Part shown: piece by piece, positions 39,252 to 48,186 of the stretch | Numbering within the stretch: the stretch's first letter is position 1 | How the letters are laid out: every line of letters begins with the position of its first letter | DNA from: Planctomycetota bacterium | GTDB lineage: Bacteria; Planctomycetota; UBA1135 | Reading direction: 5' to 3' | DNA: 57,052 nt | Assembly (NCBI GenBank): GCA_030749235.1 | Contig: JASMKM010000009.1 | Coordinates: 1-57,052 of the forward strand | The notes under the pieces: generated by a model | What the model saw: the letters and a program-made list of their open reading frames with translations, nothing else | The model's database searches: none | What the model was told of the DNA's origin: nothing | Made by a program: the position numbers and the translations under genes

Positions 39252-40226
39252 TTGCGCGTAGCATTTCTCGGTTCTCCCCCCTTCGCCACTGAGGTTTTCG
39301 CCGCCTTGGTGAAGGGTGGAATTGATATCGTAGGGCTGGTTACTGCACCACCGCGACGGGCCGGGCGCGGGCGCAAGGAAGTGCCGAACCCCTTGGTGGA
39401 GATTGCAATCGCTGCAGGCATTCCGGTCCTGCGCCCTGATTCGGCGCTTAACGCCGACTTCAAGGCGAGCTTCGCGCAGTGGGGCGCCGAAGTCGGCGTG
39501 GTCGCCAGTTACGGCCAGATCCTCGATGCCGAGTTGTTGGCCATCCCGCGTTGCGGTTGCTTGAACTTGCATGGCTCTCTATTGCCACGCTGGCGTGGTG
39601 CCAGTCCGATCCAGGCCGCCTTGTTGGCTGGCGACAAGGAAAGCGGAGTCAGTGTGCAACGTATGGCGCTGGCCTTGGATTCTGGCAATGTGATCGCGGA
39701 GAAGCCATTGCCCATCGGGCCACGCGAGACCGCCCCTGAGCTTTTCGAACGCTTGGCCAAGGTTGGTGCCAAGCTGGTCTTGGAGGTGGTGCGTGCAGGT
39801 GCCAAGCAAGGCGACTTCCCGGAGGGCCAACCACAAGATGAATCCGCAGTCACGGTTTGCAAACGCATCCACAAGAAGGAGGGCCAATTGGACTGGTCCA
39901 GCTCCGCGACCGACGTCGACCGACGTGTGCGCGCGATGGCGGGTTGGCCCTGTGCACTGACGACTCTTCCTGATGGCACCGCGCTGAAAGTTCATGACGG
40001 TGAGCCGCGGAATCGTGAAGTGGTTTCGACGTCAAGCGATAACACCGTGGCGGATGCCGAGCCGGGAACGATTCTGTCCCTGGATGACGGCATCTCTGTC
40101 GTCTGCGGTGAAGATGTCTTCCTGATTACGGCATTGCAGCGCCAAGGCAAGGCGCGCTTGGACAGTGGTGAGTTCCTACGTGGTGTTGCACTGAAGGTCG
40201 GAGATCGATTGGGAATGGAATCATGA
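39252..40226 (+). CDS. fmt: Methionyl-tRNA formyltransferase
   Basis: Formylates initiator Met-tRNA (324 residues). It shows MRVAFLGSPPFATEVFAAL, VASYGQILDAELL, LNLHGSLLPRWRGASPIQAALLAGD (catalytic His and formyl-THF site), MALALDSGNVI, and the C-terminal OB-like domain with KKEGQLDWSSSATDVDRRVRAM. The start is TTG 39252; its first codons match the family N-terminus. The stop overlaps rsmB by four bases. The fmt-rsmB order is a widespread conserved pair. Confidence 0.95.
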   Translation: MRVAFLGSPPFATEVFAALVKGGIDIVGLVTAPPRRAGRGRKEVPNPLVEIAIAAGIPVLRPDSALNADFKASFAQWGAEVGVVASYGQILDAELLAIPRCGCLNLHGSLLPRWRGASPIQAALLAGDKESGVSVQRMALALDSGNVIAEKPLPIGPRETAPELFERLAKVGAKLVLEVVRAGAKQGDFPEGQPQDESAVTVCKRIHKKEGQLDWSSSATDVDRRVRAMAGWPCALTTLPDGTALKVHDGEPRNREVVSTSSDNTVADAEPGTILSLDDGISVVCGEDVFLITALQRQGKARLDSGEFLRGVALKVGDRLGMES

Positions 40227-41587
40227 GGGACAAATCGGGACTCCCCCTCGGTCCGCGACGCGTGGTCTGGGAGTTGCTTATCAAGGATAGAGACTTTCCG
40301 ACCCGACGCTTCTCGCGCGCGGTCGAGGATGCGCAACTGGAAGGGCCAGATCGTGCACTCGCTCGTGAGCTGCTTTCCGGAGTACTCCGCACCCAAGGCA
40401 CGCTCGACAAGATCGCCGCGGCCTTCTGCGCCAAACGCGTGAAGGAACCGATGCTATTGATCGCCTTGCGCATGGGCATCTATCAACTGCTGTACATGGA
40501 TCGCGTGCCTTCGCATGCCGCTATCGACACCACTCTTCGCGCCGTGCGCCCAGAAGTGCCCGCCAAGATTGGTTTCCTGAACGCAGTGCTACGCGCCGTC
40601 TCGCGTGGTTCGAGTGTCGGCCGCAAGGATGACCGCCCGGCCAGGCACTCGATGGTGTCGCCAGCCTGGCGCTTTAACCGACGCGTGTTCACAAACCCCG
40701 ATAAGGACGCCATGGTCTATCTGGCGGAGACGACTTCCTATCCGAACTTTATGGTGAAGCGATGGGTGGAGGAAGTGGGGCAGGAAGCTACGCGGTCGCG
40801 CTTGGAGGCCATGAATAAGCCGGCAGCGCTTTGGATTCGCGTAAACCCATTGCGCGCTACCGTCGCCAAGGTGCGCGCCAAGCTGCGCGACTTCGGTGTA
40901 GCAATCGCCGAAGATGAGGTCGCCGAAGGGCTGCCGATATTGCGCGCCTTCGCTGGGGAGCAGCGTGCACCGATTCACACCTGGCCTGGCTTTGAACAGG
41001 GCGAATGGGCCGTCCAGGACATCACTTCCTATCGCTCACTCGCCCTAGGCGAGCCGCGGGCAGGCATGCGCATCCTAGACTTGTGCGCTGCTCCGGGTGG
41101 CAAGAGTTTCGCGGCCTTTGAGATGAGCGGCGGCAAGGCGGAAGTGGTCGCTTGCGACATCAACATGTCGCGCCTTGAGACCATGCGCGAGGAAGCGCGG
41201 AGACTCGGTCATGAGCTCACCATCCGGGCGATCGCTGAAGATGGGAGCGACCTGCCACAGGGGCCATGGGACTTGATTCTTTGCGATGTACCATGCTCCA
41301 ACACCGGGGTGCTGAATAAGCGCTCCGAGGCGCGTTGGCGATTTTCCAAGGTGGAGCTGCATCGCCTCGTCACGATCCAGAACCTTTTCCGTAAGAAACT
41401 ACTTTTGCCGAGCATGGATGGCGGCGGTGCCGTGCTTTGGACTACCTGTTCCTTGGAGCCCGAGGAGAATCTCGAGGCAGCCAACCGTGTCGCCAAACAT
41501 GGTAACCGGGTGTTGACCAAGAGCCTATTGTTCGAGCCCACTTTGGAGCAGGCGGGTGGGTTTGCCGCTTTCCTGGACTTGCCATAA
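40223..41587 (+). CDS. rsmB: 16S rRNA m5C967-type methyltransferase RsmB
   Basis: Methylates a cytosine in 16S rRNA (454 residues). The N-terminal NusB-like domain (residues 1-150) has DRALARELLSGVLR and RVPSHAAIDTTLRAV. The C-terminal SAM domain shows DLCAAPGGKSFAAFEM, VACDINMSRLETMREEARR, ILCDVPCSNTGVLNKRSEARW and TTCSLEPEENLEA, which include both catalytic cysteines. It overlaps fmt by four bases. Confidence 0.94.
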   Translation: MRDKSGLPLGPRRVVWELLIKDRDFPTRRFSRAVEDAQLEGPDRALARELLSGVLRTQGTLDKIAAAFCAKRVKEPMLLIALRMGIYQLLYMDRVPSHAAIDTTLRAVRPEVPAKIGFLNAVLRAVSRGSSVGRKDDRPARHSMVSPAWRFNRRVFTNPDKDAMVYLAETTSYPNFMVKRWVEEVGQEATRSRLEAMNKPAALWIRVNPLRATVAKVRAKLRDFGVAIAEDEVAEGLPILRAFAGEQRAPIHTWPGFEQGEWAVQDITSYRSLALGEPRAGMRILDLCAAPGGKSFAAFEMSGGKAEVVACDINMSRLETMREEARRLGHELTIRAIAEDGSDLPQGPWDLILCDVPCSNTGVLNKRSEARWRFSKVELHRLVTIQNLFRKKLLLPSMDGGGAVLWTTCSLEPEENLEAANRVAKHGNRVLTKSLLFEPTLEQAGGFAAFLDLP

Positions 41588-41599
41588 CATTTCCTATTC

Positions 41600-42151
41600 A
41601 TGAACGAATCGAAGTCACCGCCGCGCCGCCGTCGCCCAACCCAGGCCAAGAAGAAGTCGGGCGGATGGTTGTGGCGACTCGCGTTTATGGCCGCGGGCAT
41701 CGTTGGGACCATGTTCTATCTGGAAGTGCGTGAGAAGGGATTCGAAGGTGCGGTGCATGGATTGCGTGATTTCGTTACCAGAGGCAATGGTCAGCAGAAA
41801 ACCCAGGTCAACCCGTTGACCGGCGGACGCATCGTTGACGCGGTCGATGCAGATACCCGTCCTTTGCATGAACAGGATGAGCGCTGGGAGGCGGCAATCG
41901 CGCTCGGCGAGGCGGGGGCGAAGCAGCGCAAAGACGCGTTGATCCAACACTACGAGGTGGAGGGCGACCCCTTCCGCCTTCGTGAACAAAGTAAGCAAGC
42001 CTTCGATAAGCTTGAGGCCGCCTTGGTCGACTTGCGTGCAATGCGCGAGGAGTACGGCCATAGTCGCGAATCGCGCGCACAACTGGATTTCCAGATTAGC
42101 CGCTTCGCCAAAATCGTCGAAGGCATGAACGAAAAGAACAACCGACGCTAA
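41600..42151 (+). CDS. Hypothetical protein, one membrane anchor
   Basis: A 183-residue protein I do not recognise. It has an Arg/Lys-rich start (residues 4-20), a membrane segment at about 23-42 ([21 protein letters not shown]), a short conserved-looking patch ([20 protein letters not shown]) and a charged coiled-coil-like C-terminus (about 90-183). The topology would place the bulk outside the cytosol by the positive-inside rule. It lies between rsmB (12-base gap) and a TIM-barrel gene whose GTG start is one base after its stop, so it is in the same run. Confidence 0.75.
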   Translation: MNESKSPPRRRRPTQAKKKSGGWLWRLAFMAAGIVGTMFYLEVREKGFEGAVHGLRDFVTRGNGQQKTQVNPLTGGRIVDAVDADTRPLHEQDERWEAAIALGEAGAKQRKDALIQHYEVEGDPFRLREQSKQAFDKLEAALVDLRAMREEYGHSRESRAQLDFQISRFAKIVEGMNEKNNRR

Positions 42152-42152
42152 G

Positions 42153-42989
42153 GTGATCCAACTCGGCTATAACTCGAACGGTTTCACGTCACATCGCCTC
42201 GAGGATGCGGTGCCATGGTTAGCGGAGTTGGGCTATCAGGCCATTGCCATCACCCCCGACGTCGGCCATCTGGATCCGGGTTCGGCCACCGATCAGGAGG
42301 TCCAAGCCTTCGGCGAACAATGTCGCCAACATGGCCTGACCATAGTGGTCGAGACAGGTGCACGTTTCGTGCTGGACCCGCGAAACAAGCATCGCCCCAA
42401 CCTATTAGAGCTTGATGACACCCATCGCGTGCGTCTTGATTTCCTGCATCGGATGATCGATTGGTGCGAGCTGCTCGGCTCCAAGGTACTTTCCTTCTGG
42501 TCCGGCGCCCTGCCGGAAGGACAAAGCGATGATGGAGCGCATAAGAGATTCTGCGCTGCAATGGAAGAGTTAGCGGTCCATGCGGAACGTGGAGGCATCC
42601 ATTTAGGTGTGGAACCCGAACCAGGCCATTGGTTGGCGAACTTGAGCGATTGGCGTCGTCTCCGCGAGGAGCTACCCGACGAGGTTGGCCTGACCTTGGA
42701 TGTCGGCCACCTATTGGTGAACGATACCTATACCCCGGCCGAGGCCATCGGCGCCTTCCGGGACGACATCGTCAACCTGCAGCTGGACGACATGCGTCAC
42801 GGTGAACACCATCACCTTCCGCCGGGTGAGGGAGATCTCGATTGGCTTGAACTAGTCAAGGCCGTCGGCGCAAGTGGGCTGGAGGTCTCCGCCTGCTTCG
42901 AGCTTAGCCGCGACGCGCATCGCTTCCATGAACTCGCGCCACGATGTCATGAGATGTGGCGCGCACTGGAAGAGCGCCTGCGCTTATGA
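42153..42989 (+). CDS. Sugar isomerase/epimerase-like TIM-barrel protein
   Basis: A 278-residue protein of the AP endonuclease 2/xylose isomerase-like TIM barrel superfamily. It shows an N-terminal [11 protein letters not shown] with [58 protein letters not shown] (first metal Glu), [15 protein letters not shown] (Asp/His), [25 protein letters not shown] (Glu/Asp/His) and a closing [13 protein letters not shown]. The metal ligands are conserved, so it is likely an active metal-dependent isomerase or epimerase. The substrate is not predictable. The start is GTG. A 7-bp hairpin lies past the stop. Confidence 0.8.
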   Translation: MIQLGYNSNGFTSHRLEDAVPWLAELGYQAIAITPDVGHLDPGSATDQEVQAFGEQCRQHGLTIVVETGARFVLDPRNKHRPNLLELDDTHRVRLDFLHRMIDWCELLGSKVLSFWSGALPEGQSDDGAHKRFCAAMEELAVHAERGGIHLGVEPEPGHWLANLSDWRRLREELPDEVGLTLDVGHLLVNDTYTPAEAIGAFRDDIVNLQLDDMRHGEHHHLPPGEGDLDWLELVKAVGASGLEVSACFELSRDAHRFHELAPRCHEMWRALEERLRL

Positions 42990-43014
42990 ACGATGTCGAT
43001 TTGATGGCCTCAAG

Positions 43015-43038
43015 GATTGCTGGAACACACGAGCAATC
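43015..43038. terminator. Hairpin between convergent genes
   Basis: GATTGCT and AGCAATC form a perfect 7-bp stem with a 10-nt loop in the 61-bp gap between the TIM-barrel gene and the convergent SDR gene. No U-run follows on either strand. Confidence 0.4.
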
Positions 43039-43050
43039 TACTCACTGCAT

Positions 43051-43782
43051 TCAGTTCAGCAGCTGGCCGCCGTCGACGCGCAGCACTTGACCAGTCATCT
43101 GGCGTGCCGCATCACTGACCAGGTAGTCGACCGTTCCGGCAATATCCTCCGGCAAACCAAGTTCACCAGTGATTGTTTCCTTGCGCGCCTCGTCACGAAA
43201 CTCGGACGACACGGCCAAGGTCATTGGCGTATCGATCCAACCAGGCTCAATCACGTTAGCGGTCACACCCTTGCTACCAAGCTCCTTTGCAAGGCTGCGA
43301 GCCAAACCGATCAAGCCGGCCTTCGATGCCGAGTAGGTGGTCTGGCCGAACTTGCCGCGGGAACCATTGATTGACCCTAGGAAGACTATGCGTCCCCAGC
43401 CGGCATCGCGCATAAAAGGTGCGGCAGCGCGACTGAGCATCCAGGCGCCGCGCAGGTTCACACCGATGAGGGCGTCGAACTCGCTGACCTCCTGTTTCCA
43501 GATTGCACGGTCACGGGTGACGCCGGCACAGTGAATCAGAATCTGCGGTTTGGCCGCCGCACACAGCTCATTGACCGCGCCTTCATCGGCGCAGTCAGAT
43601 TCCAGGCTGCGGACCGTGTTTCCGGTGCTGGTCAATTCCCGCACCAAGGCCGCAGCCTCTTCTGTCTGACCAACATGGGTGAAGGTCACGTTGTGTCCGG
43701 CTGCGGCGAGCGAACGCACCACCGCAGCACCGATGCCGCCACTACCCCCAGTGACCAATGCCGATACCGCGCGTGCGCTCAT
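43051..43782 (-). CDS. Short-chain dehydrogenase/reductase, FabG/PhaB-like
   Basis: A 243-residue NAD(P)-dependent oxidoreductase. It shows VTGGSGGIGAAVVRSL (cofactor loop), IHCAGVT, IVFLGSINGSRG (catalytic Ser region), TTYSASKAGLIG (YxxxK), NVIEPGWIDTPM and MTGQVLRVDGGQ. It most resembles 3-oxoacyl-ACP/acetoacetyl-CoA reductases. Its place as last gene of the gcdH - had - oah - dch run, with an ATGA overlap to dch, suggests it acts on a 3-hydroxyacyl-CoA such as 3-hydroxypimeloyl-CoA or on acetoacetyl-CoA. That substrate is inferred. ATG 43782 is preferred to 43794 because of the 4-base overlap. Confidence 0.85.
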   Translation of the reverse strand: MSARAVSALVTGGSGGIGAAVVRSLAAAGHNVTFTHVGQTEEAAALVRELTSTGNTVRSLESDCADEGAVNELCAAAKPQILIHCAGVTRDRAIWKQEVSEFDALIGVNLRGAWMLSRAAAPFMRDAGWGRIVFLGSINGSRGKFGQTTYSASKAGLIGLARSLAKELGSKGVTANVIEPGWIDTPMTLAVSSEFRDEARKETITGELGLPEDIAGTVDYLVSDAARQMTGQVLRVDGGQLLN

Positions 43783-44561
43783 TGGTTGTTCCACTCCGGG
43801 CGACGCTTCTCAACGAAACTATTCAACCCTTCGAGCGCATCCTTCGTGCTCATCAGGTCATTGAGGTATTGCTTCTCGAGCTCGTCAAGAGTCTCGCCCA
43901 ATGCCATACGCCAAGGGTGTCGCGTGGCGCGACGCGTTTGGCGCAAAGCCTCTGCTGACAAGCCGTCGAGCTGATCGTTGAACCATGCCTCGATCGCCGC
44001 ATCGAGTTGACCGGCTGGTGCTTCGAGGTCTGCGAGGCCAATGCGGAAGGCATCAGCACCGGAGATGGTGCGGCCGGTCATCAGCATGGCGGATGCGCGT
44101 CCGGCGGGTGCACGTAGGGGAAGCAGGGCCGCGCCCGCGGGTGGGAACACGCCCAGCTTTACTTCGGGACAACCGAGTTGCGCTTCGGAATCCACCGCAA
44201 TCAAGTCACAGACCATGGCCAACTCGAAGCCGCCACCCAAGCAGCGTCCGCGAACGGCCGCCACAATGAGAGGTAGGTCCAGGGCGTTGAATGCGCGCAA
44301 GGCCTCATGGAATTCCGGAATCATCTTCTCGAACTCGCCAGGCATGTGCTCAGGGACACTGGCGCCATAGCTGAAGTGGTTGCCTACACCACGGATGATA
44401 ATGCACTTCAAGTCTTTGTCGGCGGCGCAATCCCGCAGGGCGGAGACGATTGCACCCATGGTGGCGCGATCGACGATGTTGGCCGGCATCGGACCGAACT
44501 CGATGACGGCGGCCGCGCCATTGAAGACTTTCTCGCAACTCACTTCCGCCACAGTGCTCAT
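43779..44561 (-). CDS. dch: Cyclohexa-1,5-diene-1-carbonyl-CoA hydratase-like (Dch)
   Basis: Crotonase-fold protein (260 residues). Dch adds water to the dienoyl-CoA made by benzoyl-CoA reductase. The HFSYGASVPEHMPGEFEKMIPEFHEALRAF block resembles the dienoyl-CoA hydratase signature (GASVxEH...) more than general enoyl-CoA hydratases. It also shows AAVRGRCLGGGFELAMVCDLIAVD (oxyanion hole) and LGCPEVKLGVFPPAGAALL. It overlaps oah (ATGA) and the SDR gene. A general enoyl-CoA hydratase is the alternative, but the oah and had neighbours make Dch the best reading. Confidence 0.78.
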   Translation of the reverse strand: MSTVAEVSCEKVFNGAAAVIEFGPMPANIVDRATMGAIVSALRDCAADKDLKCIIIRGVGNHFSYGASVPEHMPGEFEKMIPEFHEALRAFNALDLPLIVAAVRGRCLGGGFELAMVCDLIAVDSEAQLGCPEVKLGVFPPAGAALLPLRAPAGRASAMLMTGRTISGADAFRIGLADLEAPAGQLDAAIEAWFNDQLDGLSAEALRQTRRATRHPWRMALGETLDELEKQYLNDLMSTKDALEGLNSFVEKRRPEWNNQ

Positions 44562-45700
44562 GACTGCTCCTCGCCGAACATATGTGCATCGGTGGCGTAC
44601 GGCGCGAAGGTGCTGACGAAGTCGTCATTCCAGCGCGCGCCGCTGGCCAGACCACGACGCATCTCGATGAAGTTCGCCTGGCGTTCGGCGCGTGGCGCAA
44701 AGTTAAATGTGCGGAAGCCGGCGCGACCCTCGGTCATCATATTCAACGACAACCAAGCGCGGCTGCTTTCCTTGTTGGCGTCCCAGTGGGCGAGCTTGTG
44801 CTTGCGCAAGCTTTCCAAGGTGTAGGTCGTACAGTCAGGCATGGTGTTTGCCAGTTTGAAGGCCAGTAACTCGACCTCGCGGTCCAGCATGCTGAAGTCA
44901 ACGGTGCACTCGGCCATAATCTCCTTCGCGGCCTCACGGTCCTTGCCGGCCTTGAACTTGCCCCACATCGGGCGACCCCAAGAGTCGTACCATTGTTCGG
45001 TGTAAGCCATCGGGTTCGGCTCCCACTCGCCGTCACGCTTCAAGACTGGAGCGATGCCGTTAATCAGACCGATGTGCAACGCTTCGTGCGCGCTCCAGTG
45101 TTCGCACAAAGTGCAAGACTCAACAGCCTTGGCCCAGCCGACGTAAAGGGGCAGAAAGTCAGTCGACCCCCCCACAGGGGCCGAGCCATGCTTCGGACCG
45201 GCCTGGCCGAAACGCGCGGTATCGGCGGCGACGGTGAAGTCGCATGCCATGCCTAGTTCCTGTCCGCCACCGATGCGCATGCCGTTGACGCGGTTGATCA
45301 CCGGCTTGTCGCACGCCATCAAGGCCGACACCATATCGTTGAAGAGGCGCATATAGCGACGGTATTCATCGGGGCGACCGGAGTACTCCTCGGCGTAGTC
45401 CTTGGTGTTGCCGCCGGTGCAAAAGGCCTTGTCGCCGACCGCGGTGAAAACCACCGCGACCACTGATGCGTCGTTCGATGCCTGGCGGAAGGCCAAGATT
45501 AATTCCTTCACGGCGGCGGTGGTGTAGGAGTTGTACTGACGTGGGTTGTTCAGCGAGACCCATGCGTTGAATAGGCCTTCCACAACTTCGCCTTCGGCGT
45601 TTAGCAGGGGCTTCAGTTCATAGAGGATCTCGGAGTATTCGCCCTGAGGGTTCAGCTCGTGATTAACGAAAGCGTTGCTGTTATCGGCGGAAGTAGTCAT
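44558..45700 (-). CDS. oah: 6-oxocyclohex-1-ene-1-carbonyl-CoA hydrolase (Oah/BamA)
   Basis: Ring-opening hydrolase of the anaerobic benzoyl-CoA pathway, giving 3-hydroxypimeloyl-CoA. The 380-residue length and pattern are specific: WVSLNNPRQYNSYTTAAV, AVVFTAVGDKAFCTGGNTKDY, RYMRLFNDMVSAL, RVNGMRIGGGQELGMACDFT, FGQAGPKHGSAPVGGSTDFLP and SCTLCEHWSAHEA. This protein is the standard marker used to detect anaerobic aromatic degraders. It overlaps had and dch by four bases each. I regard the family call as secure. The true substrate in this organism is inferred. Confidence 0.92.
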   Translation of the reverse strand: MTTSADNSNAFVNHELNPQGEYSEILYELKPLLNAEGEVVEGLFNAWVSLNNPRQYNSYTTAAVKELILAFRQASNDASVVAVVFTAVGDKAFCTGGNTKDYAEEYSGRPDEYRRYMRLFNDMVSALMACDKPVINRVNGMRIGGGQELGMACDFTVAADTARFGQAGPKHGSAPVGGSTDFLPLYVGWAKAVESCTLCEHWSAHEALHIGLINGIAPVLKRDGEWEPNPMAYTEQWYDSWGRPMWGKFKAGKDREAAKEIMAECTVDFSMLDREVELLAFKLANTMPDCTTYTLESLRKHKLAHWDANKESSRAWLSLNMMTEGRAGFRTFNFAPRAERQANFIEMRRGLASGARWNDDFVSTFAPYATDAHMFGEEQS

Positions 45701-46758
45701 GGGATTAGTACGGGGCGTTCAGGAATTTTGTGGGCTTGGGCATCATCCAGGACGGCATTGATGTCGGCCATTGGGAAGTGACGCACGAAAGGCTTGACCT
45801 GTACCTTGCCTTCGCGGATCAGGTCGAGCGCGGGTTTGTAGAGTTGCGGGCGGCAACCCCAGTTGCCGAAAGCAGTGGCGTCGAAAGCCATCAGGTTGGA
45901 GAGGCGCACCGGCACGCGGTTTAGGCAGAAGCCGACGATACCAACCACGCCGGAGAAGGTCATCAAGGCCCATGCAAGCTCTTGACCTTGTGGCGTGCCG
46001 CTCATCTCCAGGACCTTGGTCCCGAAGGCAGGCAACCCGGCCTCCTTGCATGCGGCCCTCACGGCCTTGCGCGCATCCTTGATTTCTATGCCGCGCGTGT
46101 TGACGACACCATCGGCGCCGAACTCGGCGGCGCGGTTGAGCTTCTCGTCATCGATGTCGATTGCGACCACGCGTGCACCAAAGGCCTTGGCAATCTGCAC
46201 TCCGAAACTCCCGATGCCGCCGGCACCGATTAGCACCACACCATCGCCAGCCTCGACATTTGCGCGCACCATCGCCTGATAGGGAGTGGTGACGGCGTCG
46301 GCCAAAACGGCCACGTCGGCCAATTCAATGTCGCCGGGCAGGTTGCCGGCATCGACAAGCCATTGGGCAGGCACCACGATGTGCGATGCGAAACCGCCAT
46401 GGAAATCATTGCCGGGCATAAGTTGGTTGCGGCAAGCAGTTTCCTTGCCAGCATTGCACAGGTCGCAATCGCCACAAGGCAAGACGGCCGGAATCACGAC
46501 ATCCTTGCCAGCCCAACCCTCGCAATCGGAACCGACCGCCTGCACCGTGCCGGCAATCTCGTGTCCGAGGGCGACGGGAAGTTTATGGTTTGTTCGCACA
46601 CCTCCGTGCAGGAAACCGAGGTCAGTGTGGCAAACGCCACAGCCGACTACGCGCACGACCACTTCATGGGAAGCTGGCGCGGGGAGCACAAACTCCGACC
46701 GCTCAAGCGGAGCGCCTGGGGCAGTCATGAGCCAACGAAATGCGGAGGAGTTACTCAT
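45697..46758 (-). CDS. had: 6-hydroxycyclohex-1-ene-1-carbonyl-CoA dehydrogenase (Had)
   Basis: Zinc-type medium-chain dehydrogenase (353 residues) that oxidises the hydroxy ring-CoA to the 6-oxo compound. It shows GCGVCHTDLGFLHGGVRTNHKLP with VALGHEIAG (catalytic zinc), VIPAVLPCGDCDLCNAGKETACRNQ (structural zinc, four cysteines), MPGNDFHGGFASHIVVP and GAGGIGSFGVQIAKAFGARVVAID (NAD site). The CDLCxAGKxTxCRNQxMPGNDxxGGFASH form is close to Had. It begins 20 bases after gcdH and overlaps oah. Confidence 0.88.
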   Translation of the reverse strand: MSNSSAFRWLMTAPGAPLERSEFVLPAPASHEVVVRVVGCGVCHTDLGFLHGGVRTNHKLPVALGHEIAGTVQAVGSDCEGWAGKDVVIPAVLPCGDCDLCNAGKETACRNQLMPGNDFHGGFASHIVVPAQWLVDAGNLPGDIELADVAVLADAVTTPYQAMVRANVEAGDGVVLIGAGGIGSFGVQIAKAFGARVVAIDIDDEKLNRAAEFGADGVVNTRGIEIKDARKAVRAACKEAGLPAFGTKVLEMSGTPQGQELAWALMTFSGVVGIVGFCLNRVPVRLSNLMAFDATAFGNWGCRPQLYKPALDLIREGKVQVKPFVRHFPMADINAVLDDAQAHKIPERPVLIP

Positions 46759-46778
46759 GAGCTCGTCAGCGTAAGGGT

Positions 46779-47978
46779 CTATCGGTAGGCTGGGATTCCA
46801 GTGACCGTCTGGCCGATCACAAGGGAGTGGACCTCGTGGGTGCCCTCATAAGTCAGCACCGACTCAAGGTTGCAGGCATGGCGGCCAGTCTGGTACTCCA
46901 AGGTGACACCGTTGGCGCCCAACATTGTGCGGCATTCGCGAGCGATCTTAATTGCCATGTCCACATTGTTGCGTTTGGCGACCGAAACTTGGTGAGGTTT
47001 CAGCTTGCCGGCGTCCTTCATGCGACCGAGGCGCTCCACCAACAGTTGTGCCTTGGTAATCTCGGTGGCCATCCAGGCGAACTTGTCTTGGGTGAGTTGG
47101 TAAGAAGCCAACGGCTTCTGGAAGATCTCGCGATCGAGGGTGTAACGACGCGCCTCGTCGAAGCATGCTTGGGCTGCGCCGAGCGCGCCCCATGCGATGC
47201 CGTAACGAGCCTGGGTCAGGCACATTAGTGCGCTACCGAGACCTTTCACTCCTGGCATGCGGTTCGCTTCAGGAACGCGAACGTCCTCGAGCACTAGCTC
47301 GGAAGTCACGCTGGCCCGCAACGACCACTTGTGCTTCTGCTCTGGAGCAGAGAAGCCTTCGCTGTCGCAATCGACAATGAAGCCTTGCATGTTGCCCTCC
47401 TCGTCGCGGCACCAGACAATCGCGACTTGCGCGCCGGTACCGTTGGTAATCCACATCTTCTGGCCGTTGATAATCCAGCTATCGCCATCTTTGCGGCATT
47501 TGGTACGCATGCCGCCTGGGTCGGAACCGAAGTCAGGCTCGGTCAGGCCGAAGCAGCCGACCATCTCGCCAGTGGCAAGCTTCGGCAGATACTTCATCTT
47601 CTGCTCCTCGGAGCCGTAGGCCTCGATTGGGAACATCACCAGGGAGGACTGCACGCTGGCAAAGGAGCGGATGCCGGAATCACAGCGCTCGAGTTCGTGA
47701 CAGACTAGGCCGTACACGGTGCTGGACATGCCTGCGCCGCCGTACTTCTCGTCGACCACGATGCCGAGCAGACTCAAGTCGCCGAGCTCGCGGATGATTT
47801 CGGTGGGGAAGGTGCCGTTTTCCCAGTGCGTCGCGATATCCGGCATGATCCGTTCATCACAAAAGTTGCGCACCATGTCGCGCACCATCAGTTCTTCTTC
47901 ACTGAAGAGTTCCTGAAAGTTGTAGAGGTCGAGCTCCTGAAAGCCCGCCGTAGTATTGATCGTTTCTGCGACCGTCAT
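46779..47978 (-). CDS. gcdH: Glutaryl-CoA dehydrogenase
   Basis: FAD acyl-CoA dehydrogenase that oxidises and decarboxylates glutaryl-CoA to crotonyl-CoA (399 residues). The glutarate-binding set is kept: ELERCDSGIRSFASVQSSL matches the Glu-Arg-Ser positions of human GCDH (Glu87, Arg94, Ser98). It also shows GCFGLTEPDFGSDPGGM, KMWITNG and the catalytic Glu in LTYEGTHEVHSLVIGQ, with the GIPAY end. A general acyl-CoA dehydrogenase is unlikely given these residues. It is the first gene of the had - oah - dch - SDR run. Confidence 0.92.
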   Translation of the reverse strand: MTVAETINTTAGFQELDLYNFQELFSEEELMVRDMVRNFCDERIMPDIATHWENGTFPTEIIRELGDLSLLGIVVDEKYGGAGMSSTVYGLVCHELERCDSGIRSFASVQSSLVMFPIEAYGSEEQKMKYLPKLATGEMVGCFGLTEPDFGSDPGGMRTKCRKDGDSWIINGQKMWITNGTGAQVAIVWCRDEEGNMQGFIVDCDSEGFSAPEQKHKWSLRASVTSELVLEDVRVPEANRMPGVKGLGSALMCLTQARYGIAWGALGAAQACFDEARRYTLDREIFQKPLASYQLTQDKFAWMATEITKAQLLVERLGRMKDAGKLKPHQVSVAKRNNVDMAIKIARECRTMLGANGVTLEYQTGRHACNLESVLTYEGTHEVHSLVIGQTVTGIPAYR

Positions 47979-48186
47979 GACCTGATTGGTTGTTTACTGG
48001 GCGAGTACGGCTCCGAAAGGCGCCTGCCGAGACGAAAGCGACCACCGTTGAATTTTCCAAACCCGGACATCGGAGGGTTACGGTGTTCGTCGCCGCCAAT
48101 CATAGTCGTGCCAACGCATTTGCGACGGCTCAGAAAGCCGCCGCAATGAAGGAAAAGCCTTGCAATAAATCTCTAAATCAAGATTT
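47979..48186. other. Spacer between LeuA-like gene and gcdH operon
   Basis: 208 bp with no gene. On the minus strand a GC-rich hairpin (GCGGCGGCT, TTCT and AGCCGTCGC with one G-U pair, about 48120-48146) and an AT-rich stretch next to the LeuA-like stop (AAATCT with AGATTT) are visible. It probably holds the terminator of the LeuA-like gene and the gcdH promoter, but I could not identify clear -35/-10 boxes. Confidence 0.45.
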
